From Gemmatimonadaceae bacterium (GTDB taxonomy: Bacteria; Gemmatimonadota; Gemmatimonadetes; Gemmatimonadales; Gemmatimonadaceae), in NCBI GenBank assembly GCA_025929535.1, contig JAICLZ010000023.1, forward strand, positions 1-55,402: 55,402 nucleotides of DNA. Reading direction: 5' to 3'. The notes beneath the pieces were generated by a model, which saw only the letters and a list, made by a program, of their open reading frames with translations, made no database searches and was not told the DNA's origin. This document shows, piece after piece, positions 43,143 through 52,982 of the stretch; positions within the stretch are counted from its first letter, which is position 1, and each line of letters begins with the position of its first letter. A program made the translations under genes and the position numbers.

Positions 43143-44126
43143 CTACTGAACGAGTACCGTCGGGCTGGTCTCGTTGGCAGCCGTGCCGGCAACCGTCGTG
43201 AGCGAGCCATCCGCCGCGACCGACACGATGTCTCCATTGCTGCCGTAGGCGCCCTCGACCGCGAAACAACCGCTCGTGGAGCACGTGGGCTGCCCCACGC
43301 CGGCACCGTCGTATACCCAGTCTGACGTCCCACCGGTCGCAACCGTCACGGCGCGCAGCGACGGCGCTCCGACCACCGACACGAAGTAGATCGTGCTCCC
43401 GTCCGCGCTCCACGTCGGGTTGAACGCGCCGTTCATTTCGTTGGACAGCTGCACCGGGGTTCCACCATTCGCGGAGATCACGAAGAGCTGCGACGAGCCC
43501 GATCGTGTGGACGTGTAGGCGAGCTTCGTCCCATCGGGGCTCCACGACGGCGCCATCTCGGGAACGTAGCTCTCCGATCCCGTTGCGAGCGCAGCCTGGT
43601 TTGCGCCGGTCGAGTCCATCGTCCAGATGCGCGGCGCGCCGGAGCGATAGCTGACGAACGCGATGCGGGAGCCATCGGGGCTCAACCTCGGCTGCTCATC
43701 CTCGCCGCGGCTCGTGGTGAGGCGCACGAGACCGGAGAGATCGTTCTTCGCCATATAAATTTCTTCATCGCCGTCGCGATAGGATGCGAAGACGAGGTGT
43801 CCCGCTGCACTATGCGGGTCCTTGTCCACGGCACCGGAAAACGTGAGCTGCGATGTAACGCCGTTCGTAAGCTTCCAGAGCTGCTGAACGCCACTCGCAT
43901 CGGAGACGTACACGAGCGACGCCGAGACGCCGCGCTTCTGACGGTGTTGCGCGACCTCGGGCAACGACGCTTTCTGCGCCGGCGCGCTCGGCAGCTGCTG
44001 GTCGGCGGAGCATGCGGCAAGTCCGCCGATCGCGACCAACGCGAGCATCGCGCGGCCCAGCGAGCGCCCGCTGAGCTCCGCTTCGATCGTCGTCTGGACT
44101 CGTGTGTGGCGTGAATTCTGTCGCAT
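43143..44126 (-). CDS. PD40 (TolB-like) beta-propeller lipoprotein
   Basis: A 327-residue lipoprotein. ATG 44126 has AGAGGA at ideal spacing; the lipobox LAAC follows a hydrophobic run (RAMLALVAIGGLAAC). The mature part consists of about six WD40-like PD40 repeats, such as RLSPDGSRIAFVSYRSGAPR, SWSPDGTKLAYTSTRSGSSQ and TWSADGSTIYFVS. Such propellers are protein-binding platforms at the periplasmic face. It is the first gene of an operon with a receiver/HD-GYP protein and an HExxH membrane protein, which suggests an envelope sensor. Confidence 0.87.
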   Translation of the reverse strand: MRQNSRHTRVQTTIEAELSGRSLGRAMLALVAIGGLAACSADQQLPSAPAQKASLPEVAQHRQKRGVSASLVYVSDASGVQQLWKLTNGVTSQLTFSGAVDKDPHSAAGHLVFASYRDGDEEIYMAKNDLSGLVRLTTSRGEDEQPRLSPDGSRIAFVSYRSGAPRIWTMDSTGANQAALATGSESYVPEMAPSWSPDGTKLAYTSTRSGSSQLFVISANGGTPVQLSNEMNGAFNPTWSADGSTIYFVSVVGAPSLRAVTVATGGTSDWVYDGAGVGQPTCSTSGCFAVEGAYGSNGDIVSVAADGSLTTVAGTAANETSPTVLVQ

Positions 44127-44323
44127 GTGCCGATCCTCTTTGGAAGTCGTGGGTAGCAGAGTCGTGACCGAGCGCTCTCTCATCCGCTCCCACTGATTAT
44201 CGGCGCTAAAGTCTCTTCATTAACGCGAATCGCTGTTAAAAGCGACTCACAATTGCATGGTATTGTTCATCTTAGAGCCACTTCATGTTCGCCCCCACGC
44301 TTGACCCCGCTAAGTTGATCTAA
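44127..44323. promoter_or_regulatory. AT-rich divergent control region
   Basis: About 100 bases (44190-44290) are clearly AT-richer than the genes on both sides and must hold the promoters of the PD40 operon and of the synthase fusion. TTAAC and GTTAA (near 44220-44238) form a short inverted repeat with a 10-base spacer. CTAAGTTGAT 44310-44319 is repeated as CTAAGTGGAT 44320-44329, running into the GTG start of the synthase. I cannot assign -35/-10 boxes with confidence. Confidence 0.4.
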
Positions 44324-47300
44324 GTGGATCAGTCGACACGAGCTTCCCGAAAGTCTCCGATCTTTCTCGACGAAAGCGGTCGTCGCTGGCGTCGGCTGCG
44401 ACGCGTCGCGGTGCTGGTTGGAGTGATCACCTCCGTTGTCGGAGCGATCACGCTCACTATGGTGATCATCCCGCCGCTCCTTCCCGAGATTCCGCTCACG
44501 GGAGAGCCTTTCGCGCGATCGCCGAGCCTGGCCACGAGCAAGATCGAGCGCGAGCGCCTGTCCAAGAAGCTGCAGCTCTACTTCACGCTGCGAAAAAATC
44601 GCGTGCCCGGCGTGCGCGCCAACTCCCTGCCGGTGCGCGGGCGCGAGGTCAAGGGACGGGCGCGCGTGCCCGGTGCACCGATCGTCGCGGGCTTCTACGT
44701 CACCTGGGACGACAACTCGCTCGACGCGCTGCTGCATCACGCGGACGATCTCGACTGGGTCGTCTGCGAGTGTGCATGGCTCGGCACCCACGGCAACGGG
44801 CTTCGGTTGCGCATCGATCGTCGCGTGGGTGTCACGATCGCGAGCGCGGTGCCGGACGTCAAAAAGCGTCCGCAGATCTTTCTGATGGTGAGCAACTTCG
44901 ATTCGGCCTCCAAGCGCTGGGATCCGGAGGGGCTGCGTCATCTGCTCACCACGCCCGCCTCGCGCGCGCTCGCGCTCCAGCAGCTCACCGACAGCGTCTC
45001 GTTCTACGGTCTGGGTGGGGTGACGATCGACTTCGAGGAGGAGCCGCAGGAGCTCACCGAGCCGATCGCCTCCTTCGTCGCCGATCTGCGACGACGGCTC
45101 GCACCCATGGGGAAGCTCGTGACGCAGGCCGCATCCGTGAACGACAGCGATCACCAGCTCGCGCGCTTCGGGCAGGTGAACGACTACGTCTTTCTGATGC
45201 TGTACGACGAGCACTTCGGAAAGATGGGCGATCCCGGGCCGATCGCGAGCCAACAGTGGTTCGTACAGCGCATGCGACACATGCTGCGCTTCGTGCCCCC
45301 GCAGAAGGCCATTCCCATCGTCGGCGCGTATGGCTACGACTGGAACGACGGCGACAGCACCACGAACGGGCAGCAGCTCACCTTTCAGGAGATCATGTCC
45401 GCCGTGCGCAAGGCGGACAAGAAGGCGCTGCACTTCGATTCGACGACGCTCAACCCCTACGCGACGTGGACGGACCGCGACTCCACCGATCATCTCGCGT
45501 GGTATCTCGACGCCATCACCGCGTACAACCAGACGCTGGCCGCAGAGGCGATCGGAACCGCGGGAATGGGCATCTGGCGCATGGGCTCCGAAGATCCGGC
45601 GATCTGGCGCGTGATCGGCAAAGCGGGCATCGATTCATCGGCAGCATTTCTGAGCGTCATCCCGCCCGGCTACGACGCCGAGATGGAAGGGAACGGGGAG
45701 ATTCTCGATCTGTTCGCATCCCCGGACTCCGGCAACCGCACGGTGCGCATCGATCCCGTGACGCACCTCGTCGTGAACGAGGTGATCCACAAGGTGGGCA
45801 CGCCGTACATCGTCAACCGATACGGCAGCAACGATCCGCACCTGATCTCGCTCACCTTCGACGATGGGCCGGACGGGCGATGGACGCCGATGATTCTCGA
45901 CACGCTGAAGTCGCGCGGTGTGAGCGCCACCTTCTTCCTGATCGGCGAGAACGCGGAGCGTCACCTGCCGCTGCTCAGACGCATCGTGAACGAAGGACAT
46001 CTGATCGGAAATCACACCTTCCTGCATCCGAACCTCGCCTTCACGAGCGAAAAGCGCACGAAGCTCGAGCTCGACGCCACGGAGCGGCTCTTCGAGGCGG
46101 TGCTCGGACGACGAACGGCGTTCTTCCGCCCTCCCTACTTCGGCGATGCCGAGCCGACGACGCTCGATGAGCTCGTGCCGGCGCAGATCGCGAAGGAGCG
46201 CGGCTATCTCATCATCGGCCTGCACATCGACGCCGAGGACTGGCAGTCGCCGGGAGTGCAGACGATCATCGACACGGTGCTCGCGCAGCGCACGCGCGGC
46301 AACGTGGTGCTGCTGCACGACGGCGGTGGCGACCGAAGCCAGACCGTGGCGGCGCTCGGCCCGCTCATCGACAGTCTGCGCGCGAAGGGCGATACGCTCG
46401 TTCCGCTGTCGCAGCTGATCGGGCTCACGCGCGACCAGGCGATGCCCGGGCTGCCGCCTCGGAATCGCCTCGCGCGCGCGGGCGAGCTGATAGGGTGGGG
46501 CACGCTCAGCGCGGTGCAGTGGCTGCTCTACTGGATATTCTTCCTGGCCATCTTCCTGGGCTTCGCGCGACTCGTGTTCATGACGGTGCTCGCGATCATT
46601 CAGCGCGTGAAGAATCACCAGAATCGGGATGCACCCATCACCTTCGCGCCGTCGGTGAGCGTAATCGTGCCGGCGTATCGCGAAGAGAAGGTCATCGTCC
46701 GCACCATAGAAACGCTCATCGCGCAGGAATATCCGGGCGAGCTCGAAGTGGTGGTCGTGGACGACGGATCACCCGACGACACCTACGAAGTCGCGCGCGC
46801 CGCGTACGGCGACCATCCCAAGGTGCGCATCTTCCACAAGGCCAATGGCGGCAAGGCGAGCGCCCTGAATCATGGCCTCGCGTACGCCAGCGGCGAGATC
46901 GTCATCTGCCTCGACGCGGACACGCTGTTCGCGCCGAACACGGTGGCGGAGCTCGTCGAGCCGCTGCACGACCCGAGCGTCGGTGCGGTGGCGGGGAACG
47001 CGAAGGTCGGCAATCGCGTCAACATCGTCACGCGCTGGCAGGCAATCGAGTACGTCACGAGCCAGAACCTCGACCGCCGCGCGTTCTCGCTGCTCAACTG
47101 CATCACCGTGGTGCCGGGAGCAGTTGGCGCATGGCGCAAATCGCTCGTGCAGAAGGCCGGAGGCTTCAGCGAGGACACGCTCGCCGAGGATCAGGATCTC
47201 ACGCTGTCGATACGTCGGCGCGGATTCTCGATCGCGTACGCGGATGAAGCGATCGGCTACACGGAGGCTCCGGATTCACTGCGCGGACTCGCCAAACAGC

Positions 47301-47782
47301 GCTTTCGCTGGTCGTTCGGCACCCTGCAGTGTCTCTGGAAGCACCGCCGCACGTTTTTCCATCCGCGCTACGGCTCGCTCGGCTTCGTCGCGCTGCCGAA
47401 CGTGCTCGTGTTCCAGATCATCTATCCGTTCCTCTCGCCGATAGCCGACCTGATGTTCGTGCTGAGCCTCTGGTCCGCGTGGGCGATCCGCGAGGCGCAC
47501 GGTGCGACGTACGCGCTCACGTCGGTGGAGCAGGTGCTCACGTACTACGCCGTCTTCCTCATCATCGATTGGGTTGCCTCGATCGTGGCCTTCGTGCTCG
47601 AGCCGGATGAGGACAAGTGGCTCACGTGGTTGATCTTCCTGCAGCGCTTCGCGTATCGCCAGGTGATGTACTGGGTGGTAGTGCGCTCGGTAGTCGCTGC
47701 GCTGAAGGGCCGGGTGGTGGGGTGGGGAAAGCTCGAGCGCAAGGCAACCGTGGAGCTGGAGACCGCGAGCTCGCGCACGTAG
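44324..47782 (+). CDS. Three-domain glycan synthase: GH18-like, NodB deacetylase and GT2
   Basis: An 1152-residue fusion from GTG 44324. One helix (27-50) is followed by a GH18-like barrel outside the membrane (~117-440), with VTIDFEEEP in place of DxxDxDxE. A NodB deacetylase follows with TFDDGPDG (~511), HTFLHP (~564), RPPYFG and LLHDGGG (~662). After helices near 730-760 comes a cytoplasmic processive GT2: VVVDDGSPDDT (~812), CLDAD (~862), EDQDLT (~955) and QRFRW (~992). Further helices end the chain. It should polymerise, export and trim or deacetylate a beta-linked amino-sugar glycan such as poly-GlcNAc. No ribosome-binding site is evident. Confidence 0.9.
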   Translation: MDQSTRASRKSPIFLDESGRRWRRLRRVAVLVGVITSVVGAITLTMVIIPPLLPEIPLTGEPFARSPSLATSKIERERLSKKLQLYFTLRKNRVPGVRANSLPVRGREVKGRARVPGAPIVAGFYVTWDDNSLDALLHHADDLDWVVCECAWLGTHGNGLRLRIDRRVGVTIASAVPDVKKRPQIFLMVSNFDSASKRWDPEGLRHLLTTPASRALALQQLTDSVSFYGLGGVTIDFEEEPQELTEPIASFVADLRRRLAPMGKLVTQAASVNDSDHQLARFGQVNDYVFLMLYDEHFGKMGDPGPIASQQWFVQRMRHMLRFVPPQKAIPIVGAYGYDWNDGDSTTNGQQLTFQEIMSAVRKADKKALHFDSTTLNPYATWTDRDSTDHLAWYLDAITAYNQTLAAEAIGTAGMGIWRMGSEDPAIWRVIGKAGIDSSAAFLSVIPPGYDAEMEGNGEILDLFASPDSGNRTVRIDPVTHLVVNEVIHKVGTPYIVNRYGSNDPHLISLTFDDGPDGRWTPMILDTLKSRGVSATFFLIGENAERHLPLLRRIVNEGHLIGNHTFLHPNLAFTSEKRTKLELDATERLFEAVLGRRTAFFRPPYFGDAEPTTLDELVPAQIAKERGYLIIGLHIDAEDWQSPGVQTIIDTVLAQRTRGNVVLLHDGGGDRSQTVAALGPLIDSLRAKGDTLVPLSQLIGLTRDQAMPGLPPRNRLARAGELIGWGTLSAVQWLLYWIFFLAIFLGFARLVFMTVLAIIQRVKNHQNRDAPITFAPSVSVIVPAYREEKVIVRTIETLIAQEYPGELEVVVVDDGSPDDTYEVARAAYGDHPKVRIFHKANGGKASALNHGLAYASGEIVICLDADTLFAPNTVAELVEPLHDPSVGAVAGNAKVGNRVNIVTRWQAIEYVTSQNLDRRAFSLLNCITVVPGAVGAWRKSLVQKAGGFSEDTLAEDQDLTLSIRRRGFSIAYADEAIGYTEAPDSLRGLAKQRFRWSFGTLQCLWKHRRTFFHPRYGSLGFVALPNVLVFQIIYPFLSPIADLMFVLSLWSAWAIREAHGATYALTSVEQVLTYYAVFLIIDWVASIVAFVLEPDEDKWLTWLIFLQRFAYRQVMYWVVVRSVVAALKGRVVGWGKLERKATVELETASSRT

Positions 47783-47818
47783 ATCAGAGGATGGCGCCGG
47801 AATCGCGCGAACCCTTCG

Positions 47819-49588
47819 TCAATACCCTTCCGCCGAGCCGTGCACGCGTGGGTCGGAGGCGCCGTGTACGACTCCGTTGCGCCGCAGGATCGATGCGGCG
47901 TAGCCGAGATCACCGGTTGGTGACTGCGGCGACGTCGCGTAGCCCATGGCTGTCAGCGAGTCGAGGGTGGCCTTCGTGAGACCGCCTCGCTCGTAGTACA
48001 GGGAGTCCGGAAGATGCTGATGATGCAGGCGCGGTGCGCTCACCGCCGTGCCGATGTTCATGTCGTAATCGATCACGTTCGACATGATCTGGTAGGTGGT
48101 CGTGATGATCGTCGGTCCCCCCTGGGCGCCGGTCACGAGCATCGGCTTGCCGTCGTCGCCGAGCACGATGGTGGGCGTCATCGAGGAGAGCATCCGCTTG
48201 CCCGGTGCGATCGCGTTCGCCTCACCCTGCACGAGCCCGAACATGTTGGGGCGTCCGGGCTCCGCCGCGAAATCGTCCATCTCATCGTTGAGGAGGAGCC
48301 CCGTGCCCGGCACCACGACCGCGGAGCCGAAGCCTCCGTTGAGCGTGGTCGTGAGCGCTGCCGCGCCGCCCTGCCCATCCATCACCGAGAAGTGGGTGGT
48401 CTGCTGCTTCTCGGCCGTAGCGCCACCACCCACGTGAATGCTCGCCGATGGCGTTGCGTGTCCCTCCGCGATGGATTTCGACAGCGAGTCCGCGTACTGC
48501 TGCGAGAGCAGCCGCGCCGTGGGAATCGTGACGAAGTCGGGATCGCCGAGCAGCCCGTTGCGAACCGCGAAGCCCCGACGCATCGCTTCCGCGAAGCGAT
48601 TGATCTCGCGCGGCGAGTGCCATGGCGCCGCGCGAACGTCGAAGCGCGCGAGCTCGTGCGCGACGAGCGCCAGCGTGAGGCCCCCCGATGATGGCGGCGG
48701 CATCGAGATGACCTTGTGCCCGCGATACGTGAACTCGATTGGGTCGCGCCACTTCGCCTGGTACGCCGCGAGATCCTTCTCCGTCATGATCCCATGCACG
48801 CGACGCATCTCCGCCGCGATCAGCTCCGCGGTGCGCCCCGTGTAGAATCCTTTCTGTCCGCTCGCCGAGATTCGGCGCAGCACGGCCGCCAGTTCCGGGT
48901 CGCGCCAGCGATCGCCTGCGAGCGGAACGCGCCCATGTGGCAGAAAGAGCGCAGCGGAGGCAGGGAAGTGCGCGAGCCGCGCGCTGTCTCCGCGAATCGC
49001 TCCCGCGAAATCCGAGTCCACCACGAATCCCTGCTCGGCAAGCGCGATCGCCGGCGCGACGAGCTCCGCCCATGGACGCGAGCCGAAGCGCTCGTGCGCC
49101 TCCCACAGGCCAGCAACGGATCCCGGCACTCCGGCCGCGAGCGGTCCCGTGATCGAGCGATCATCGGCATGACCATTCGCGCCGATGTACATGTCGCGCG
49201 TGGCTGTACCGGGCGCCCTCTCCCGAAAATCGAGCGCCGCCTCGCGTCCATCGCCCATGTGCACTACCAGAAATCCACCGCCACCCAGATTGCCGGCCGC
49301 TGGAAGCACGACCGCGAGCGCGAACGCGGTCGCGATCGCGGCATCGACCGCATTCCCTCCATTGCGCAACACCGTGGCACCCACGTGCGTCGCGATCGGC
49401 GCGTCGGTCGCTACCATTCCGTGTGCGGCAGTGACACCGGTATCGGCACTGGGATAGGGCCACGAATCCGGGAACGCGATGGCGCCCGGCGCGGTTGTCG
49501 TCGTGGAGCCGTGGCCGCTCTCGGGCTTCGAGCAGCCGGCCACGGCCACACACACGAACATGAACATCCAGGCAGTGGTGCGACGCAT
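47819..49588 (-). CDS. ggt: Gamma-glutamyltransferase (lipoprotein form)
   Basis: A 589-residue enzyme precursor. ATG 49588 gives a lipoprotein signal (FMFVCVAVAGC, Cys19). The large subunit has AAHGMVATDAPIATHVG, RNGGNAVDAAIATAFAL and GGGGFLVVHMGDGREAALD. The catalytic, self-cleaving Thr397 lies in QQTTHFSVMD, followed by GSAVVVPGTGLLLNDEMDDF and MTPTIVLGDDGKPML. It hydrolyses or transfers the gamma-glutamyl group of glutathione and related peptides, here at a membrane surface in the periplasm. Both subunits are complete. It lies 106 bases downstream of the DedA gene on the same strand. Confidence 0.94.
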   Translation of the reverse strand: MRRTTAWMFMFVCVAVAGCSKPESGHGSTTTTAPGAIAFPDSWPYPSADTGVTAAHGMVATDAPIATHVGATVLRNGGNAVDAAIATAFALAVVLPAAGNLGGGGFLVVHMGDGREAALDFRERAPGTATRDMYIGANGHADDRSITGPLAAGVPGSVAGLWEAHERFGSRPWAELVAPAIALAEQGFVVDSDFAGAIRGDSARLAHFPASAALFLPHGRVPLAGDRWRDPELAAVLRRISASGQKGFYTGRTAELIAAEMRRVHGIMTEKDLAAYQAKWRDPIEFTYRGHKVISMPPPSSGGLTLALVAHELARFDVRAAPWHSPREINRFAEAMRRGFAVRNGLLGDPDFVTIPTARLLSQQYADSLSKSIAEGHATPSASIHVGGGATAEKQQTTHFSVMDGQGGAAALTTTLNGGFGSAVVVPGTGLLLNDEMDDFAAEPGRPNMFGLVQGEANAIAPGKRMLSSMTPTIVLGDDGKPMLVTGAQGGPTIITTTYQIMSNVIDYDMNIGTAVSAPRLHHQHLPDSLYYERGGLTKATLDSLTAMGYATSPQSPTGDLGYAASILRRNGVVHGASDPRVHGSAEGY

Positions 49589-49694
49589 GAAATCGTTCTC
49601 GAAAGGGGAGAGGTCGGACGCGAGCGGCGCCCCCGTTGGTGACGCGCGATCAGTCTATCGCTGCACGCAGCTGTCTACACGCCAACGCCGCAAG

Positions 49695-50363
49695 TCAGGG
49701 GCGATGATCGGGTGCCGGCGGCTCCGTGCGCGAAAACGCGAGAAGCCCCGTGTCGATCTCCACCGGCACCTTCTCGCGATTGCGCCACGCGATGATGCCG
49801 ACGATGAGCAATACCGCCACCACCAGCGAGATTGCCAGCACATCCTCGTGCCGGCGCACGCGGCCGAGGAGGAGCACGGCCGTGGATCCGAAAATCCAGC
49901 CGATCGCAGTGAAGAGCGCACTCCAGCTCCAGCAGCTGATGCCGCTCCCGATCAGATAATTCACCACCGGGATCTCGGCGGCGCCGCACGCGATCGGCAG
50001 CGGAACGCGCGCGCCGTACGCGTAGCGCACCGCGATCGAGGCGCGCCACGGATGTCGGCGAACGGACTTGAGCAGCTTCTCCATCGGGCTGATGAGCTTC
50101 GGCCATCGCGCTGCGAGCTTCAACGCGCGCCAGCGCCCGAGTGCGTAGAGCGCGATGTCCGCAGCCCAGCTTCCAAGCGCGCACGCCACCGCCGCCTGCA
50201 CGACGCCGAGATGATGCTGGTGCGCCGCGAATCCGGCGAGCACCGGCGCAGCCTCCTCCGTGATGATGCTCGTCGCGCCCAGGGTGACGTACACCCAGAG
50301 GCGCGAGAGCATGCTGAGCAGCGTCGGCGCCAGGTGAGCGAAGTGCGCGTGGTGTTGGTGCAC
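49695..50363 (-). CDS. DedA/VTT family membrane protein
   Basis: A 222-residue DedA protein. SIITEEAAPVLAGFAAHQ carries the conserved acidic/Pro motif and ALGSWAADIALYALGRWRAL the Gly-x-Asp and Gly-Arg motif. VRYAYGARVPLPIACGAAEI is the second half. DedA/VTT proteins are linked to undecaprenyl-phosphate or phospholipid flipping. GTG 50363 starts seven bases after the YbbP-like stop; ATG 50312 is a shorter option but removes the His-rich N-terminus. It ends the YbbA-YbbP-DedA operon. Confidence 0.85.
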   Translation of the reverse strand: MHQHHAHFAHLAPTLLSMLSRLWVYVTLGATSIITEEAAPVLAGFAAHQHHLGVVQAAVACALGSWAADIALYALGRWRALKLAARWPKLISPMEKLLKSVRRHPWRASIAVRYAYGARVPLPIACGAAEIPVVNYLIGSGISCWSWSALFTAIGWIFGSTAVLLLGRVRRHEDVLAISLVVAVLLIVGIIAWRNREKVPVEIDTGLLAFSRTEPPAPDHRP

Positions 50364-50369
50364 GCGGCG

Positions 50370-52982
50370 CTACACCTCGCGGAGCGCCGTCATCGGCGTC
50401 TCGGAGAACACGTCACGGGCGGCAAAGAGTCCGGTGGCCACGGTGAGCAGTATCGTCGCGGATGCGACCGCGGCCAGCGAAAGAGGAGTCACCGCAAATG
50501 GCGTCTTGAAGATGAAGTGCACCGCGGCCCAGCCTCCTCCCACTGCAAGCACGATTCCCGCCACGCTCCCGATGGCTCCGAGCAATGCGTACTCGGTGAA
50601 GAGCATGCGTACGATCTGCGGGCGGGTCGCGCCGAGTGTCTTGAGCAGCACGCTCTCGCGCACGCGCTGGCGCCTGGAGGCGGCGATCGCGCTGATGAGC
50701 ACGAGCACGCCCGTCACCACGCTGAAGAGCGCCATGAACCGCACCGCGAGCGAGACCCGATCGAGAATCTTTCCGACGGCATTCTCGATGAGCGTGAGAT
50801 CGATGGTCGAGACGTTCGGGAAGCGCAACACGGCATCGCGCTGCACTCTCGCTCGCGAGGCATCATCGTCGACGCGCGTGAGCATCACGTAGGTCTGCGG
50901 TGCCTCTCGCAGTGCTGCGGGCTGAAAGACGACGAAGAAGTTGGGCTCGAAACGCGTCCATTCCACCTCGCGGAGACTCGTGATCCGTGTGCGAATGCGA
51001 ACCCCCTGCACGTCCCACGTGATCGTATCACCCACTGCAACTCCGAGCTCCTCTGCCAGACTCTGCTCCACCGAGATCTCGTACACGCCGTCCGTGTCCG
51101 GACCGTCGCTCGTCCACCACTTTCCCGCCACGAGCTTTTCACTCGGCGCAATCGAATCCCGATAGCTCGAGCGATACTCGCGCCGCAGCGCCCACGACGG
51201 ACGGTTCGCCTCCGCGCCGCGTGCGCCCGAGTCGCTGCGGCGCTCGCCGCGCGCCGGAAGGGGCGGTTTGCGACTGCGATACGCGGCGATGCGCATGGGT
51301 ACGATCGGCACCTGCGAGAGCACCGGAAGGTCGCGCGATCGGAGCAGGCTGTCGAGGGGCCGCGCCTGATCGGTCTGCACATCGAAGTAGGCCAGATTCG
51401 CGGCCGATGCGTTCGCGGCGGACGAAAGCTGGCGAAGCAGATTTCCCTGTACGAGCGCGAGCGTGCCGAGCAGAAACGCTCCGAATCCGAGCGCAAGCAC
51501 GACGGGGCGCGTCTGATTGCCCGGGCGATCGACGTTGGTGATGCCGTGCCGCACGATGAACGACCATCTCAGCTGAGCGAGACGCTTCGCCAGTCGCGCG
51601 CACACGATCGCTGCAACCCAGGTCGCGCCGAGGGCCCCCGCGATCCCCGCGCTCATCCAGAGTCCCACGATCGCGCCGTCCGCCCGCGCGATGCACACCG
51701 CAACGACGCTCGCGGCGAGCACCAGCGCGGCGATGACCCGCGGCGGATCGCGCCACGCGGAGCGCGCAGCTCCCTGCGCGCTATCATCATCGCGCCGCAG
51801 CACCTGCAGCGGCGCGATGTTGCGAACGCCGAGCACGGGCCCGAGCGCGAAGAGCACGCCCACCCACGTCCCGAGCGCGAGCCCGCTCAACGCGGGAATC
51901 CACTCGAGCTGCGGGCTCACGTCCACGGGGATGAAGCTTCCGAGCACGTGCGGAAGCACGAGCTGCGCGCCCACGCCGAGCACAACGCCCATGAGCGCGC
52001 CGGCGAGCCCGAGCCCGGCGGCCTCGAGGACGAACATCCACACCACCTGGCTCGCGCTCGCGCCCAGGCACCGCAGCACGGCGATCGCATCGATCTTCTC
52101 CGCCATGTAGGCGCGGAGCGCACTCGCCACACCCGTGCCCCCGAGCAGCAGCGCGATGAGCCCCACCAGGCCGAGAAATCGTCCGAGCTGCTCGATCGAG
52201 CGGGTGAGCGATCGCTCCGTGTCGGCCACCGAGCGCGCACGAACCTGCAGCGAGTCGAACAGCTGGCGATGCGACTTCGCGAGCGCATCGGCATCCATCG
52301 CGGCTGGGAGACGAACGAGGGTCTCGTACTCCGCGCGACTGCCGTAGGTGAGGAGCTGCGTTGCGGCGAGATACTTATCGGGGATGTAGACGCGCGGGCC
52401 GAGCGCCGACGCGACCCCGATGTCGCCGGGAACGTTGCGAAGGGTGGCGATGATCGCGAAGCGTGCGTAGCCGAGCGAGAGCGTGTCGCCGATCTTCGCG
52501 TCGAGCGCGATGAGGAGCGCCGAATCCACGATGGCGTACGGGCCGCTCTGGAGCTCCTTCCACTTGTCGGGCGGAGATGTTTCGATCTTTCCGTAGAATG
52601 GCGCGCCGGGTCCCATCGCACGCACCTGCACGAGGCGCGTGCCCTTGCCGCCTCCGGCGAGCGAGCCGCCGAGCGCCATCGACGAGAAGGTCGTGACGTG
52701 AGCTTCGGCTGCGCCGCGCGCGCGCAGCGAATCGAGCCAGGCGCGCGCGGGAGGAGGAAGCGTGCGGCGCGCGCTCACGGAGAGATCGGCGCCCAGGAGC
52801 GATCGCGCCTGCACGTGGATCGAGCGAACGACGTCGGCCGAGTAGGAGTCGACCGCGACGAGCGCGGCGACGCCGATCGCGATCGAGGACATCGAGAGCA
52901 CGAGGCGCCGCCGCGTCGTGCGCGTGTCGCGCCAGGCGAGCGCGGGAAGGGTGCGCCACCGACCTGTCACGCGCATTCTCAC
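50370..52982 (-). CDS. ybbP: YbbP-like FtsX-type ABC permease
   Basis: An 870-residue permease with ten helices in the 1+3+3+3 pattern of the YbbP branch of FtsX proteins. LSMSSIAIGVAALVAVDSYS is helix 1, IDAIAVLRCLGASASQVVWM the first FtsX block, and RVRESVLLKTLGATRPQIVR the second. Two large periplasmic domains lie between. The chain starts at GTG 52982, which overlaps the ATPase stop (GTGA); ATG 52976 is possible. With the YbbA-like ATPase it should extract lipid or hydrophobic molecules from the inner membrane. Confidence 0.9.
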   Translation of the reverse strand: MRMRVTGRWRTLPALAWRDTRTTRRRLVLSMSSIAIGVAALVAVDSYSADVVRSIHVQARSLLGADLSVSARRTLPPPARAWLDSLRARGAAEAHVTTFSSMALGGSLAGGGKGTRLVQVRAMGPGAPFYGKIETSPPDKWKELQSGPYAIVDSALLIALDAKIGDTLSLGYARFAIIATLRNVPGDIGVASALGPRVYIPDKYLAATQLLTYGSRAEYETLVRLPAAMDADALAKSHRQLFDSLQVRARSVADTERSLTRSIEQLGRFLGLVGLIALLLGGTGVASALRAYMAEKIDAIAVLRCLGASASQVVWMFVLEAAGLGLAGALMGVVLGVGAQLVLPHVLGSFIPVDVSPQLEWIPALSGLALGTWVGVLFALGPVLGVRNIAPLQVLRRDDDSAQGAARSAWRDPPRVIAALVLAASVVAVCIARADGAIVGLWMSAGIAGALGATWVAAIVCARLAKRLAQLRWSFIVRHGITNVDRPGNQTRPVVLALGFGAFLLGTLALVQGNLLRQLSSAANASAANLAYFDVQTDQARPLDSLLRSRDLPVLSQVPIVPMRIAAYRSRKPPLPARGERRSDSGARGAEANRPSWALRREYRSSYRDSIAPSEKLVAGKWWTSDGPDTDGVYEISVEQSLAEELGVAVGDTITWDVQGVRIRTRITSLREVEWTRFEPNFFVVFQPAALREAPQTYVMLTRVDDDASRARVQRDAVLRFPNVSTIDLTLIENAVGKILDRVSLAVRFMALFSVVTGVLVLISAIAASRRQRVRESVLLKTLGATRPQIVRMLFTEYALLGAIGSVAGIVLAVGGGWAAVHFIFKTPFAVTPLSLAAVASATILLTVATGLFAARDVFSETPMTALREV

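Noticed and set aside
45000-45060. Active chitinase call for the GH18-like domain
   Set aside because: The motif is TIDFEEE and lacks the first Asp residues of DxxDxDxE, so hydrolysis cannot be asserted.
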